The translations under genes were made by a program, and so were the position numbers. Positions 1 through 47,434 of a DNA stretch of 64,000 nucleotides are shown here, piece after piece. The notes beneath the pieces are model-generated. The model searched no databases. It saw only the letters and a list, made by a program, of their open reading frames with translations, and was not told the DNA's origin. Source of the DNA: Elysia crispata (lineage: Eukaryota > Mollusca > Gastropoda > Plakobranchidae); assembly GCA_033675545.1 (NCBI GenBank), contig JAWDGP010000465.1, positions 1 to 64,000 on the forward strand. Direction: 5' to 3'. The number at the start of each line of letters is the position of its first letter. The first letter of the stretch is position 1.

Positions 1-68
1 ATCTCGCAAAGTTAGAAAATCAACTCAGTCATTATGTTAATATGATTTCTCCTACTGATTGGGTTGAG

Positions 69-575
<507 letters not shown>

Positions 576-677
576 ATGGTTTTCCTCACATTAGCCCTTC
601 TTAGAGTAGGCAAAACGAAAATGCCAAAGAATCCGACGAGGGAATGGAAGCGTGTGATGCAGCGAAGGCTGTCGTGG
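576..677 (+). CDS. MRPL20: MRPL20 coding exon 1
   Basis: 34 codons from MVFLT to RRLSW, donor gtaagg, phase 0. The middle (residues 11-30) is basic and less conserved than the rest. It would contain the mitochondrial targeting information if the protein is not cleaved. Confidence 0.9.
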
Positions 678-1440
678 GTAAGGCATGATCAGTAAAACCG
701 CCAGAAAACCAAGCAGTCTAGATCTAGATCTAGCTCTAGACTACTAATCTAGAATCTAGCATTCTAGTCCATAATGTTCATTATGATAGAATCATTCTTG
801 TTTCTAGACCTATATAGATGTTGTATTTTAGATTTGGATTTTTCTTAAAATTAGGCTTAGGTAATTTTTATCTATATCTAGACTTTTACCTACGTCTAGA
901 TTTAGTAGTAGTACTACTGTAACTGTTAGACAATTAATTTTCTAATAAACGAAAGATGAGTTTTACAAAATACTCAATCTAGGTAATAGGAAACAAACAG
1001 GTATGGAAGGATCTTCCGAATGGGTGCAATACCTCTATCATTAAAGTTCTTTGTTTTAGTGGGCCATAGAAAAAGTTTGGCCCTGGGCTTGGATTTTGTA
1101 TGTGTAAATCATATTCTAACAATGAATTTCCAATTAAGAAAACTACAGCATCATATATCCTATATCATGTCTTAATATACTGAACAAATGTACCCAATAG
1201 GAATTCTGCCAAATTTTTATTTTAAGTGTACACTGATTCTTTAAAAAGTCCTAATGTATAATGTTGTTCAATAAAGGTGAAAAAGCAACCATTTTCTGTA
1301 CATCTTACTCAATGTTATATGTTTAAGTTGTTTTTTACATTTTTGTTGGTGGCTATTGTGTTTTTTCAGAAGCATAAGATCTGCCACATCTACTTATCAA
1401 GTACGAATTATTTTTCACAGTATTGTGTGAAAAGCAAAGA

Positions 1441-1508
<68 letters not shown>

Positions 1509-4500
1509 TGAACAGCGTTTGACAACAATTTGGCTATGTGTTTTGTTTGTTTTTTTTTGACTATATTGTCTTCGATATCACATTTTACATCCCATGAAAA
1601 TATCAACTTAAATTGTTTCCAAATCTCAAGAAGTGATCTAAATTTTTATCTCCAACACTGTCGTTAAATTGGCTGATTGGGTCTGCTTATAATCGAAGAA
1701 TACAGATTGAAGCACATATCAAAACACAAAGCAGATGAAATCGCCCAAGGTCAAATTAGAATTTTTTGTCTTGTGTCATGATCAGAAAAAGACCGAAACT
1801 TTTTTCATTGGGCAGCCTTGTTCACCATTTACATTTTTGACAGGCCAACTATCAATAAGGCTAATAAAAATTGCTAATGCAAGGATTTTCTCCAGATGGG
1901 GTAAGTTACTGCTTTAAATTAATTTTATCAATGTTTCCAAAGGCGATAGCACAAGCACATATATATATATATATAGCCTTCAATCTGCTTGGTTGATATT
2001 GAAATTCTTTGCCCATGCAACTCTGATTTTGTTTATAATAGAACTTGCATGCACTTAAAAATAAAGTGAGTCCTGAACTCGATGTGAGCGTAAGGGAACC
2101 AGAAGAAGGGTCTTGATTGTTCTTGGCATAGGACACTGTGAGGTAGTTTGCCATTGCTTTCCTGGCCAAATTTACTTTCTTCGAGTCTAGTAAGACCTAG
2201 GAACTCATTTAGTTCTGGGTGGACACAGGGAAGCTGAAAATTTTTTTGGCTGGGAGTGTGATTCGAACTAAGGACCCTAACGACTTGACCACAGCTAACC
2301 CTACACAGCTTCTTGCAGTTGAATTTTCTCTTTATAAATAGGCCTAAGACTTAAGTTGCTCTGTGGGTTACTTTATTCTGCCTAATGTTGAAACATTTTA
2401 GCTTACAAAGAGGTTCAAAGCTATGGATACAAAACATTTTCAGTCTAAAAACGTAAAAAAAATCTTAAATTTTATTATAATATCATCCACTGCAAATTTA
2501 ATGAACGAAAAGACACCCCCCCCTTAAAAAAATAAGTGTTTATATTTTATATCATTTTTTTTTATTTGCTACAGGCTATTGACTCACTCATGGAATTGGG
2601 AGAGATGTATTTCTTAGTGTCCTTTGAAAGAGACTTGAGGAAAGTTTGTGTCCCTCCTGACTAGGAGGATGTTTCTGTCGCCTGTCATAGCACTGAGCTA
2701 CAAGCTGCTGAATGATTCTAGGATTGACAACCAAGGATGTTCATTTTAAAGCTTTTCATAACAATGCAATACAGTAGCAATAGAGGTTGTTAATTGTAAG
2801 CTAATGTTGTGGGTGCTGTCAAAATGGATTATATAAATTACATATTCTGAAGATGTTTTCCAGGTATTGTTTGACTGATGATGCTGTTTAAGGTAGAGAA
2901 GTAATTTTTTTTTTGAAGGTGAGATAACATATTGATTATTTGTAAAAAAAAAACCAAAAAAAAAAACTTGAAGCACTTTTTATATAGTGGTATGAATGGC
3001 TTACTAAAAAAAAAGCAAGAAATTGGAATTGGTTGTTGACTATTCTTACTATTGTGGTTATTTGAATATTTATATTAAAAAAAAAATAATCCATGTCATG
3101 TCATATTTGCAAAATGATTACACTTTTCAAATATTATAACATTTTCCTGGTCTCCTCAATTTTTTAAACTCACAACCCTAATTCTGTCATACAGGTAGCT
3201 ACTGTATATGGAGTTCAATTATTTTATATGGTGTACAATATAACCTTTTATTTGATATAAGTCAAAACTGATGAAGCACAGCATAAAAGAGATATGAATT
3301 TTTTGTGATGCCATTTGTGAAATCCACCAATTGAATACAAAATTTTTACAGATTTTAAACTTCTTGTAATTTTTTCCTGTTACACCTGCTTCACATTTAA
3401 ACGAGATTAAAATATGTCTTTTATGACAGATTAAAGTTAAAAAATAAAAGTGACCACATATCAAGATGGTATCTTAGAAAGTATTTTGTGAAGCATAAAA
3501 TTTTTATATTTATCAAGATCTCTAGGAAATCCATTATTTCATAAACATAAGTAAGACTTGTGGAGAAAAAAAAGTTCATGGCATGCATGTTATCATTGAT
3601 CATTTTAGGCAGATGGGGAACTAAAAGTTAACCAGACATCAAGCTTACATTATGGGTTAGATGTTAGCATCCCTGCACAGCCAGATTTTTTTTTAGCAAA
3701 ATTGATGCATAAAATACTATATATTTTTCAAGATATTTCTGTTATACAATTTATTCAAAAGATTTATTAAAAGAGCTTGAACCATCAATTTTAGCAAAAT
3801 TCATACATTCAAAACCATATACATGTATAGTTTTAAGATAGTAAAATTATACAATTTATTCAAAGGATTTATTAAGAGATCATATCATATATGTCTAGAG
3901 TTGAACTTAAAATGAATAGTACTAGTAGTTGAAACTTCTTCATCTCACCTGAGAAAAAGTTTTGTATTTACTATTATCATTATTTATTTTTTTTTTTGAG
4001 ATGAAGAAAAGTTCATAGAAAGCTGTGGATACCATTATGGAAGCTATCTATAATGTTGAAGTGAATACCCAATGCTAGGTTTCAAGTATTCACCCAGTCT
4101 AAAAAGGTAACAAAAAAAAAGTCAAAATCTAATTTTTCTGTGCCTTGGCTGGTAAGCTTTTTTTTTCAGGTCTTTGAACATAAATGAGCATAAAAATTAA
4201 GAAAATGTTTTGCATACATGAATTATTTTAAATATATTTAAACAGCAAATAAAAGCCTTGATTTTCTTTTCCTCATCTATTGAAATATTTGGTTTTGTTA
4301 TTATTTTTTTCACAGCATTTTCGAAATCGGAAAAGAAACTGTTACAGATTATCCTTGTGTCCTGTTAAAAAATCTTTAAGATTCTCAACAACTGTGAGGC
4401 CCATTCGCAGAAGGAATATCAACCATGTAAGACTAAGAAGTTATCTTCAATTGCTACAATTCAGATTTTGAAATATTTTTAGAAATCATATTTGGAAATG

Positions 4501-7404
4501 AATAAATTTTCCCCAAGTCCTTTTAGTCATAAGATGTATAATCCTGGACTTATCATGGCTGTTGTTGAATTTTTTCTATTTATAAAAATAAAGTTCACTT
4601 ATTAAAGGCTCTGTTTCAATCAGACCTAGACCCAGAATGCTTTACATTGAAAAATGTAGCAGAATAGTAACATCTTTATCTTGCACATTTAAAAACTATA
4701 AGTTACACATGATTACACAGCAATTGTATTAGTAAGAAAAGAGCAAACTATTATATAGCTTGTTAAATCATTTGATTGCATATCATAATTGAATAAAATA
4801 TTAAAAAAAACCAGTGCAGTCAGGGTGAAAGGTAACAAACTATTTGAAAAATACCTCAGGAAAAGAAAATAATCAAGAAACATGTTTCATTTGCCATATA
4901 TCTTTATATTATTAGTGATAGGTTTTTCTATTTAGAAGTCTGTCATGGATTGCAGGTTATGATGTTTTCCCTTAAAGAATCATATGAAGGTTCTATTAAT
5001 AAACATATATATCTCAAGAGTTAGCACTATTGGGAAGTGTGCGTACAACATGCATTTTTATTGGCTCATAAAATTGGCAATGAAGAATCTATTTGTCCTG
5101 AATGAATCCAAACTCAGTTACACAAGGCTCTTTCAAACCATGCTTCAAAACGAAGAGGATTAAGTGCTAGTTAAAGAAATGCACATGTTTACATCTGAGA
5201 ATTTATCATTAGTTGTACATGGATTAGGTTCCCATGTTTCCAGCCCACAGGGACACTCAGCTTGTTGGCCCTTTACAAAACTAATTTGTCCAAAACATTG
5301 ACAGACCTTTTCTTTCATGCTAGCCTTTGCTTGCTGAACAGATTGCTCTAATACCTGAATTAATGAAAAGCGAAGCCTTCATTGATGTGTCATTCATTTC
5401 ATACATTCAATTCATTATATATGAAATAATTTCTTATCTTTTTATTTCTAATTTAGCTCTTTGCCAACCGTATAGCTGCAGGTTGTGCTCAGCATGGTGT
5501 ACAGTATTCATCCTTCATGAGAGCACTGTATGAGGTTAGTGTTAGCTCCTGAATGTGTGATTTAAAGTTTAAACTCAGGATGAATATAACAGAGTTTGCT
5601 GATTTCAATAAATGATCAGAGCTAATTCGAGTGAAGTTATAACCCAATGATGAAATCTACTGCAATTGAATCCGTTGTGGGAAATTCCTGAAAAAAAAAA
5701 ACACTACATTTTGTTTGTTCAGCTTAATATTTTAATTCTCATCTGGTACTACGCATGCAGTGACCAATGAAAAGAATATATTTTGGACATCCTTTCTTCC
5801 ATAGGTTAGGTTTAGTCAAATCATCTAAACCAAAGTTATTGTATTCGTTTTTTTGTTTTGTTTTTTTTTTAACTTTATAAACACTTGCAAATTTTTTAAT
5901 TCTTCCAGTCCAATGTCCTTCTCAACAAAAAGATGCTGGCCCAGCTGAGTATATACGAACCCAGATCATTCCAGGTAAATTAACCCTTTCTAAAATAAAT
6001 TCTGTATAAAGTAAGAATAAACAACAGATTTCTTTTGGGTCATACTCTGGCAATTAAGTTTTACAAATAATGTCTCAAGTTGGATGGTTTTCTAATGTAT
6101 ATTTTGCACAGCGTTGTCTAATGATTTGAGGCTGCTTGTATTATTAAAGCTCATGATTATACATTTGCAACCACTCACCCTTGAAAGATTATCTTTTAGC
6201 ATTGAGAAAGAACCATTTCAAAAATGGATTTTGACCACAAGTGAGATGGAGATCAATAGAAAGTGGGAGACAGACAGACAGACAGACAGACATACAGATA
6301 AAAAGAGAAAGAGAAGATGAAATGATGATAATAATAAAAAGGACAATATTGACAATTATAATAATAGTAGTAGCAGAAACAGTAATATTTCATTTTGAAA
6401 ACTAAGGTTCTTTGGCTGTTCAACTTAAAAAAAAGATGTGATTGTGCTCATAACTTTGCGAAAGAAAAATGAGTTGGTTTGCTGAAGTAAGTCAAGTAAG
6501 AATCACACATTTTTTTAGGATTTTACATGACATATTTAGAGAGGAACCATGTTAAGGTTTATGTTAGTAAAGAAATAATCTTTATTTTCATGAATTCTTC
6601 TATATGTATCATTGTATATTCTCCTAAATTGTTTTATAGATTTTTTATGCAGATAAACTAGTTTACAGTATGATAAACTCCAGGATTGACCTGAGAGTAA
6701 GCTATCACCTCTACAGCTTAATCAAACTTTTCTGTGGCTCTAGATTAAATACCTACACATGCTTTCATCGCAACTTTTTGATCTGTATTGTGAAAATATC
6801 AGCAATCATGCTTTATGTCAATGTAGATCAATTTCAAGTAGGATCGAAGATGGAATAAATCATATATGTAAAAGCTTTAGAAACAAAACTCTTTTTTTTT
6901 TTGGCAGAATGAGAATATGAATATTTTTTCCCCTTCAAAAGGTAATGTATACAAAAATCAGGAAAAAAATCAAAGAGAAACACATATTAAAATAGTTCTA
7001 CCCTTGAGCTCTCCCCTATAGGTTGTAAGGAAGAATTTTCTGGATGTGCTGTCCACTACTTATTTTTTCATTATTTTTACATTCCCTTAAGTTTCTCATT
7101 GAAGTTATATGGAGTTGGCAGTTGTCTATTTAGCTATAAGATTTGTAAGCTGGAACTTCACTGCAAATCCTGATGGCCCAATGAAAGGTTGATCCTCAAA
7201 TCTTTTCTTTGTCAATCCATTGCTGTACCTACAATTTTTCTATTCAAACTGTCCCATTTGCTTTTCAATTCTTTCTGCTAACAGAGCCTGTGTGAGTTTG
7301 CCAAGAAGAGACACACTGAGCTGGTGCAGAAAGGCCTGGCAACAGCCTTGGACCCCCCACCCAGTGGGATCATTACACGAGACATGATCAAGAAGAGTAT
7401 CTGA
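576..7404 (+). CDS. MRPL20: Mitochondrial large ribosomal subunit protein bL20m (spliced, 5 exons)
   Basis: Joins 576-677, 4316-4426, 5457-5534, 5909-5974 and 7285-7404 to give 158 aa (human about 149). All introns are GT-AG and phase 0, and exon lengths are all multiples of three. The protein starts MVFLTLALL, the conserved MVFLT start of animal bL20m. Exon 2 carries HFRNRKRNCYRL (residues 35-46), the basic rRNA-binding start of the L20 fold. Exon 3 carries LFANRIAAGCAQHGVQY, and exon 4 carries NVLLNKKMLAQLSIYEPRSF, a stretch close to insect and vertebrate bL20m. Exon 5 gives the C-terminus and TGA. bL20m is nuclear-encoded, imported into mitochondria, and binds 16S rRNA early in large-subunit assembly. 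The ATG has a strong context (A at -3, G at +4). Family identity is from recalled homologues, not a search. Confidence 0.95.
1443..1507. repeat. (AT)n microsatellite
   Basis: About 32 uninterrupted AT units in MRPL20 intron 1. Confidence 0.97.
2047..2306 (-). mobile_element. tRNA-derived SINE relic
   Basis: Read on the minus strand this has a box A-like stretch (TGGTCAAGTCGTTAGG) and, about 15 bases further on, a box B-like GTTCGAATC. A roughly 200-bp tRNA-unrelated body follows, ending in an A/T-rich tail. The closeness of the two boxes suggests an internal deletion, so it is probably a dead copy. The family was not identified. Confidence 0.5.
4316..4426 (+). CDS. MRPL20: MRPL20 coding exon 2
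   Basis: 37 codons, HFRNRK to RRRNINH, acceptor cacag, donor gtaaga, phase 0 on both sides. It encodes the arginine/lysine-rich helix that contacts rRNA in the L20 family. Confidence 0.95.
5457..5534 (+). CDS. MRPL20: MRPL20 coding exon 3
   Basis: 26 codons, LFANRIAAGC to RALYE, acceptor tttag, donor gttagt, phase 0. Aligns to the LWxxRI..A segment of animal bL20m. Confidence 0.95.
5909..5974 (+). CDS. MRPL20: MRPL20 coding exon 4
   Basis: 22 codons containing LLNKKMLAQLSIYEPRSF, the most conserved piece of the protein. Acceptor ttccag, donor gtaaat, phase 0. Confidence 0.96.
7285..7404 (+). CDS. MRPL20: MRPL20 coding exon 5 with stop
   Basis: 39 codons plus TGA, SLCEFAKKRH to MIKKSI, acceptor taacag. 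The end of the family is variable; this one is slightly longer than the human C-terminus. Confidence 0.93.
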   Translation, partial: SLCEFAKKRHTELVQKGLATALDPPPSGIITRDMIKKSI

Positions 7405-7729
7405 GGAAGTTTTGCGGATTGTTTTGGGGTTTGTGACAACAAATCAATGAAGAACTGGAAGCAAGTGAAAATTGAAAACCAAATATTGCATTTTATGTAT
7501 ATTAACATTTTTTTTTTCCTTATATATTGTAATGGAAGAAGAGTCAATGTACGTGACTGGTTGATTGAAATTGTCCGTCCACCAAAGAATGATCTAAGCC
7601 TTGTCTAACAACTTTTGAGTCTTTGCAATAATTAATTTTGCACGTTACCCCTCATATTTTTTATAGGAGTAAAGTATTTTTGAAAAATAATTTTGCAGTT
7701 GTTAAAATCAGTGCGTATAAAGAGAGCAC

Positions 7730-7735
7730 AATAAA
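7730..7735 (+). terminator. Candidate poly(A) signal of MRPL20
   Basis: Canonical AATAAA 326 bp after the stop codon, followed by a T-rich stretch near 7750-7782. First canonical signal after the CDS, giving a short 3' UTR. Confidence 0.6.
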
Positions 7736-8339
7736 TTTGCATATGCAATATGCTTTTCTTCACAACAGTTTTTTTTTTTAATTGTAATGAAAATGTGTGA
7801 ATTGACATTTTTTAATGCACAATTGAGTTTTGCCCTATGTTTGGAGGGTTAATTCTATGATCATTTAGTTGTTTGGCTGTTTGATATAGTATGTCTCAGG
7901 CTTCCAAACTCACCTAGCAAATGTGTGAGAATCGAACCTACAGTGAATGTCTTTCCAGATATAAGGGATGATGTTCTCCCATAGTGCTCCTAAAATGAAG
8001 ATAAGAAAATTTAAAAGGAAATACCAGACAAATTTTTCTTATTTTGACATTGTTTGGAACCTTAATTGTATATTGTATGATAATGAAATTAAGAACTTTA
8101 TAGTTCACATGAAAGAGGTGACAAAGTCAACTTTGAAAAACTTCTACTCACTATAAATCTTTCTATGGCTCTTTTTTTTTATTTGTGTTTTGCCATGAAT
8201 ATTCTTTGCAACGATTCCTATAGTGGGTTGAAATTGCCTTCTGTAGGAGCAGTGCTCATACTGAGCTGTCCTGCCCAACCAGTGCCCCATAATAATCTGG
8301 GATTATCTGCTCGGCCAACTTGCTTGTTCAGCCATAAGT

Positions 8340-8630
8340 GACATCATGTCAGTTGCCTTGCACTCATCCACCACCAGAAGCCAATACAACAAGATCACTT
8401 ATTAATATAATACGTAAATACCGAGCAATCTTTTTTGGCCATGTGGCAACTGGAATATTCGAGGGAAATAGGAGCAGGGGAAAACAGCATGAAAAAATGT
8501 ATGGACTAACAAAAGTTACTCAAATCAGGAAGAGTGACAAAAGCATGGTAGAGATGCATGAAAGGTCATGATCGACTACGCTAAGGGCATGGCACCTGAT
8601 CGATTGATAGCGTTTTATATCTCATGCAGT
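8340..8630 (+). pseudogene. Decayed 3' end of a non-LTR retrotransposon (LINE reverse transcriptase C-terminus)
   Basis: The frame at 8395-8571 reads INIIRKYRAIFFGHVATG, then NRSRGKQ, GLTKVTQI and MVEMHERS. This follows the usual C-terminal order of many animal LINE ORF2 proteins: IxxRRLxFFGHV, then a GKRxRGRQ box, GLTxxQ, and a final MVxxRS. The frame then shifts, and IDYAKGMAP continues in another phase at 8572-8600. The upstream RT and endonuclease domains are missing, so this is a 5'-truncated, frameshifted relic between MRPL20 and the lectin gene. Confidence 0.5.
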
Positions 8631-11503
8631 TTGAATAGTCGCAAATCTGAAAAAGAGATAGTTTTGTCATGCGAAAAACTTTTGAGATTATATTGTTTTG
8701 GGTGTATGTTTATGGATTTAAATTATAATTTAAAATGTGGGTTTTGATGTAACTTTCCCAATATGAATCATGATGATCTCATATGTTTATCTTTAAGTTT
8801 TACTTCCATTCCCCTGTTGTCTTCAGAAAATGATAGGGCTATTGAAAGAAAAGAATGAATTAATCAAAAAGAGAGGGAGGTAACTGTCGATTAACCTTCA
8901 TGGCTCTCAATTTTGTTTATTTATTTGTGAGGCACTGACATATAATTCAGCTACTTGGGAGATTTCTTTTTACAGCTGATGGAGGCAGAGACTGCTGTTA
9001 TGTGTGAGGTAAAAGCATTTTATAGATATGTACTAAATAATATGCTTTTATGAAATATCATGAGATCTGCTTACAACTGAATTGCAAATGATAAAAGATT
9101 TTTATGTATGGATAATATAAACAGTGTATCTGGTCACATAAAAATATTCGACACAAATGTAAATTAGAGTACATGTGATTCTTCATGGGTATTTAATGGT
9201 GAGAACTAATTTTTGGCAGGGAAATATACATTGTATAGGACATGACTATCTTGATCTGTATAGAGTCTTGACTTTTCTATCTCACGCAAGGAAAGAATTG
9301 CTTTATAGATTTTTGTACTCTGTGAATCCCAAAGTCTCTTTGCATAGCTCAAAAAAAGAAAGCAAATAAAAAAATTTAGGGCAAATTATAGAGATCAGCA
9401 TGTAATATTTTACATTTGATCAAATAAACTGTCTTTTAAAATTTGGGATGTTTTTTTCTATTAGCTTAACTGTGAGTTATAATTAGCATTAAAAAAAGAA
9501 ATGACCAAAACAACAGAACATAATTATCCTCATTGTTCTAAAAGTTCTCATCAGTTTTTTTATTAAGTTGTGGTCTCGTTAAAATTCATAATCAGGATGG
9601 CCTCTTATTTTGTGTTCTCTTTCATTCTTTGATGATCTTCCTGAAGCTTCTAAAAATGCAACCTTCTTCTGGTTTTTTGTTATTGTTTTGGAATGTTGTT
9701 TATGAACATTTTTGACCTGTATAAACATTAGAAAATAAATTTTGTAAACTTAGATAAATTTGTAATGATAAAATAATATGTGAGGATTTCTGTGAAAAGA
9801 CCTCTCAAATTGTGAAACAGGCATACAGTACAGTTTCAAATGAAACAAAAAATAAAGAGGAAAAAAAAAACAACTTTCCCTTAGTTTCAAGCTGTTCAAT
9901 TTATATTCCCTTAAATTTAAGTTGGGTAAAAGTTGTAATGTTTTAGCCTAGAAATGTGCCCTAATTAGGATTCTACATGGTTATACGTGTCATGGTTTCA
10001 AGTTTTCAATGCCCCCTCAGTCTTTATCAGATCATTATACATTATTTAATTAAGCTTCCTAACTGTTTGCACATTACAATCAACAATGTTATTGTTGCAT
10101 GTGCATAATTTTCTGTATTCATCTTTTGTTTCTTTTTACTTTTTGATTTTACGTTTTACATTAATCCCAAAACTTTTATTTTTTAGTTCTATTTTCAAGT
10201 ATTAACTTCCAGTGAAATTGCACATTTCTTAAAAATAAAGAGATTAAAAAATATGGATGGCTATAAGATTAATTTTAAGAATGTTTATCAATGTCCATGG
10301 ATAGATAACCCTAAAGAAAAGTAATAAAGACATTGGCGATTGTCAGGCTTGCAGTACATAAAACACATATTATGTACTCGACCTGGAAAACACATGCAAT
10401 GTACTCTTGACCTGAAACTAGATAAACTGTAAGATACTGTAGTGAATTTTCATAAAATAACCTGTTTTGTATCTGAATATCACATAAAGAAATATATATA
10501 TATATAAAATAAGGCTAAACTGGGCAGAAGATAAAAAAAAATACCGGTTTGTTTTCTTTTACACAGGATTATACACTGGTGGCTCTCTACTTAAGCCAGC
10601 CCAATAAGTAATCGCTGAAACACCTGTCTGAAATGAGTATCTAACATTAGATATTGAAACTTCTTTTACTTTGGCAAATAATATCTTGTTTGATTTTAAT
10701 TTCAAGTGCTTACATGCCAGTTTAAATCGAATTTTCTCAGATTACTTTTGAACAACAATCATTATATAAAACACATTAGGATTCTCTTTCCATACATATA
10801 CAAAAAAATATGTGCAATTTTCAATTTCTATCTTTTAAATTTTTTCCCCCATGCTTTGTTTTCCGTCGCTTAAAAGAAAAAAAATAATCGGTGATGTGTA
10901 CAAGGCTTTAAACTCAAACAAGGAAAATTGTACACATACATAGTTGAATTTTTCAATCATTTCAAAATTATGGTTAGCAATGGTCAGGGGCACTGGTAGG
11001 GGCACCTCTGTAAGGAATTGATTTAATTTATGATGACTGCAATTACATGCCCTTGATTCTTTGGCCAACCTTTTAGCAAAATGTGTTCATACTGAAAACT
11101 TTGTAATATCTAGTAATTGTATAAGTAAAAAAATTTTCTTTTTTTTTCTTTGTAAAACTTGCCTCATTTTTTTTTCTGTTGTGCGTATCGAAGTTGTCAT
11201 TTCTCGAATTTTTTTTCTAAAAATATTGTCTCACTATGAAAAAAAAAGAATGAAAGGACTTCAGTTTCATACTTTGAGTATCTTCCATCAAATTATAAAA
11301 ATCTTTTGCTCCAGAAATTAAAAAGACAGAAGTAAGCACACATCTTGCTACTCAGATGATAAGAAAAAGTAAGCCAAGAAAAAATTAAACTGCCACACAA
11401 ACATAACACGACAGATAAAACCAAAAGCCCAAAAAAAAAAAAAAAAATTCAGCACGTTGCCAATTTTAGTTGGTTAAAGTATAAAAACTTGTTGTGGTGA
11501 TTA

Positions 11504-11509
11504 TTGTTA

Positions 11510-11564
<55 letters not shown>
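11504..11564. repeat. (ATT)n microsatellite
   Basis: About 18 ATT units, slightly degenerate at the left edge (TTATTG). Confidence 0.95.
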
Positions 11565-12199
11565 CATCAAAATTTACCTTATCTAGAAAGAGGGTTTAAT
11601 CACATCAGATACCCTGATCATAAACGGGGAACTTAATAGTTTTTACAATTTTAGGGTTACAATCGACTACATTGCTTGTAGTTTTATCTTTGAAGGTGAC
11701 AGTAAACAGTCGTCACGCCTTTGCTGAATGCATGACTTGAAGAATTGAATGGGTTGCAAATTCATATACAATCAAATAAAATTTATGAGGACAAAAAAAA
11801 AAAACAAACCAAAAAACAAAAAAAAAACCCCTTGATTTGTGGACTCCCAACACCGTGATAATCCGATGGAAAGGGAGGGAATAGCTGTACACAAACAAAA
11901 TGCTTGGAGAGTCAAATTTTAAGAATCGTCTCCCCAAGTACTTTGGTTTAAATTATTTTTACCAAATTGGGTAGTTTAGGTTTATGAACTGTGATCTCTA
12001 ATTATTTCATTATGAATGGAGATATTAATTTCTATATCCTAGGATAATTTACTAGGCAAAAATGTGATATCCACCTAGGTGCAGTGTTAAAATTAAATAT
12101 AAAATAATTGTAAAATACTTTTCATAAATTAAATTTTGGCCTAAAGTAAAAATAAACTCAAAAAATCTGTCAATGTAAATAAAGACCTAGGAACTTTTC

Positions 12200-12357
12200 C
12201 CAACCTTCAACTGCGCCCCCACCAGTAAACAAACAGAAACTCGAGAGAGATCGAGAGGTATGCAGCACCACTGCGAAGCTGGGCTGCCGTACGCTTAAAA
12301 GAATCTGATAGAGCTCGAGAGTGTCTGACGACCGTGCGTGATGTGATACAACTCAGA
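12200..12357 (+). promoter_or_regulatory. Possible promoter / non-coding first exon of the lectin gene
   Basis: A locally GC-richer, CpG-containing stretch upstream of the lectin signal-peptide exon, ending at a plausible donor CTCAGA|GTAAAT (GT at 12358). TCTAGATCT words follow it to about 12910. There is no direct evidence of transcription. Confidence 0.25.
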
Positions 12358-13615
12358 GTAAATTAGATCAAGTTATATTGCCCAAATATTTAATTTAGAT
12401 CTAGAAATCTAGTTCATGATTTAAATCTAGACATATAGATCTAGGTAAGATATCAAAACGCTACAGGTGCTAGATTATAGATATCACAGAGCTAAGTCAA
12501 AAGCTAGATCTAGTTTATAAGTATAATTATATTTCGGTGACCTCATTTTTTTCGCAATTTTATTCCATTTCCTTTTGTGTGGTAACTGGTATTTTGCTGA
12601 TCTCTAGTAAATCTAGATCTACAGCATTTAATGATCGTTAAGATGTCTAAAGATCGGCGAATTTTTCAGTAGATCTAGATCTAGACCTGATCTAAATAAG
12701 TCAAGCTGAGAGTGATAGATTTATTAATTAAAAATAATAATAATAATAAAAAAAAAAAAAAAAAAGACAAAAAAACCAAAACCCGAGAATGAGATATTTT
12801 ACCTTGGGGAGGGAAGAATGTTATGTGATTAATTGACTATTTGGCTGGTCTACACTTCTACTATAAGTTGAAAGGAATTTCACGTAGATCTAGAAATCTA
12901 ATCTAGATCGAGCGACTTTCCATTTGAAGGAGAAATTAAAACTAATCTAACTTTGCTTAGTAAAACTTTTTAACATTTGTTAGAAACCGAAATGAGCTTT
13001 GCATTTATTCTGATCACATGCAATTCCAACTTTGGTATATAATAGACCTAGTAAGTTGGATGTTAAATTTTATCAAAACAGCACTTAAGCACACTGATAA
13101 AAATTGATAATTAGAGTCTTGTACAACATTGGGCTCAAAGAATGAATATTCGATTTTTATGCTTAGGAAAGGTCTGAGACGAGGAGGAAAAAAAAAAAAT
13201 CCTCTCCTGAATAAATAAGCCCAGTTAGCACCAGATTTAGCCTATCATTTACGTGCTGAGTTAGATCATTATTTAATTTTAAAAAATTAAAATTAGGCAA
13301 TCATTTTGATGCCAAGCTGTTCATCAACACATTTTGTTTGAAGTCTTTATTTCTTTTCTAAAATGTCCTCTTTGAAAAGGTAAATAAGTACAGTTATATT
13401 TCAACCAAGAAATGGTAAGAACTCATACAGAATCTTCAACCTGAAGATTTTTAAAAGGAATGAGGACTGAGATAGACTTGGAAGGCAATCTACTAAACAA
13501 GACACTTGAGAACAGCTAAATTGTGTTTCGAATTCTTCAATATCATATACGAGATTTGTTAGAAATGTGGCATAAATCATTGAAAGTGAAAGATGGAGCA
13601 CAGATTGGGCAAGTC

Positions 13616-47434
<33,819 letters not shown>

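Larger units (their letters stand above)
678..4315 (+). other. MRPL20 intron 1 (3.6 kb)
   Basis: AT-rich intron with donor gtaagg and acceptor ttttcacag. It begins with a cluster of TCTAGATCT-type words (about 716-905), holds an (AT)n tract (1443-1507) and a minus-strand SINE relic (about 2047-2306), and otherwise shows no coding potential. Confidence 0.85.
7751..12199. other. Intergenic, AT-rich, no supported gene apart from a LINE relic
   Basis: Apart from the LINE fragment at 8340-8630 and an (ATT)n tract at 11504-11564, this holds only short chance frames. Two exon-like snippets near 8827-8879 and 8976-9008 cannot be joined in frame. Confidence 0.6.

Noticed and set aside
7885-7955. Minus-strand GGTTCGATTC, box B-like, near 7929
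   Set aside because: No convincing box A and too short; it could be a SINE fragment but is not supported on its own.
8827-10611. Exon-like snippets KMIGLLKEKNELIKKRG (8827-8879), LMEAETAVMCE (8976-9008) and DYTLVALYLSQPNK-stop (10567-10611)
   Set aside because: The first ends in phase 2, and joining it to the second gives an immediate TGA. No upstream exons were found after the MRPL20 stop.
13565-13615. Upstream in-frame ATG of the lectin
   Set aside because: Would place 17 mostly hydrophilic residues before the signal peptide. The context at 13616 (G at -3) and the position of the hydrophobic core favour the downstream ATG.
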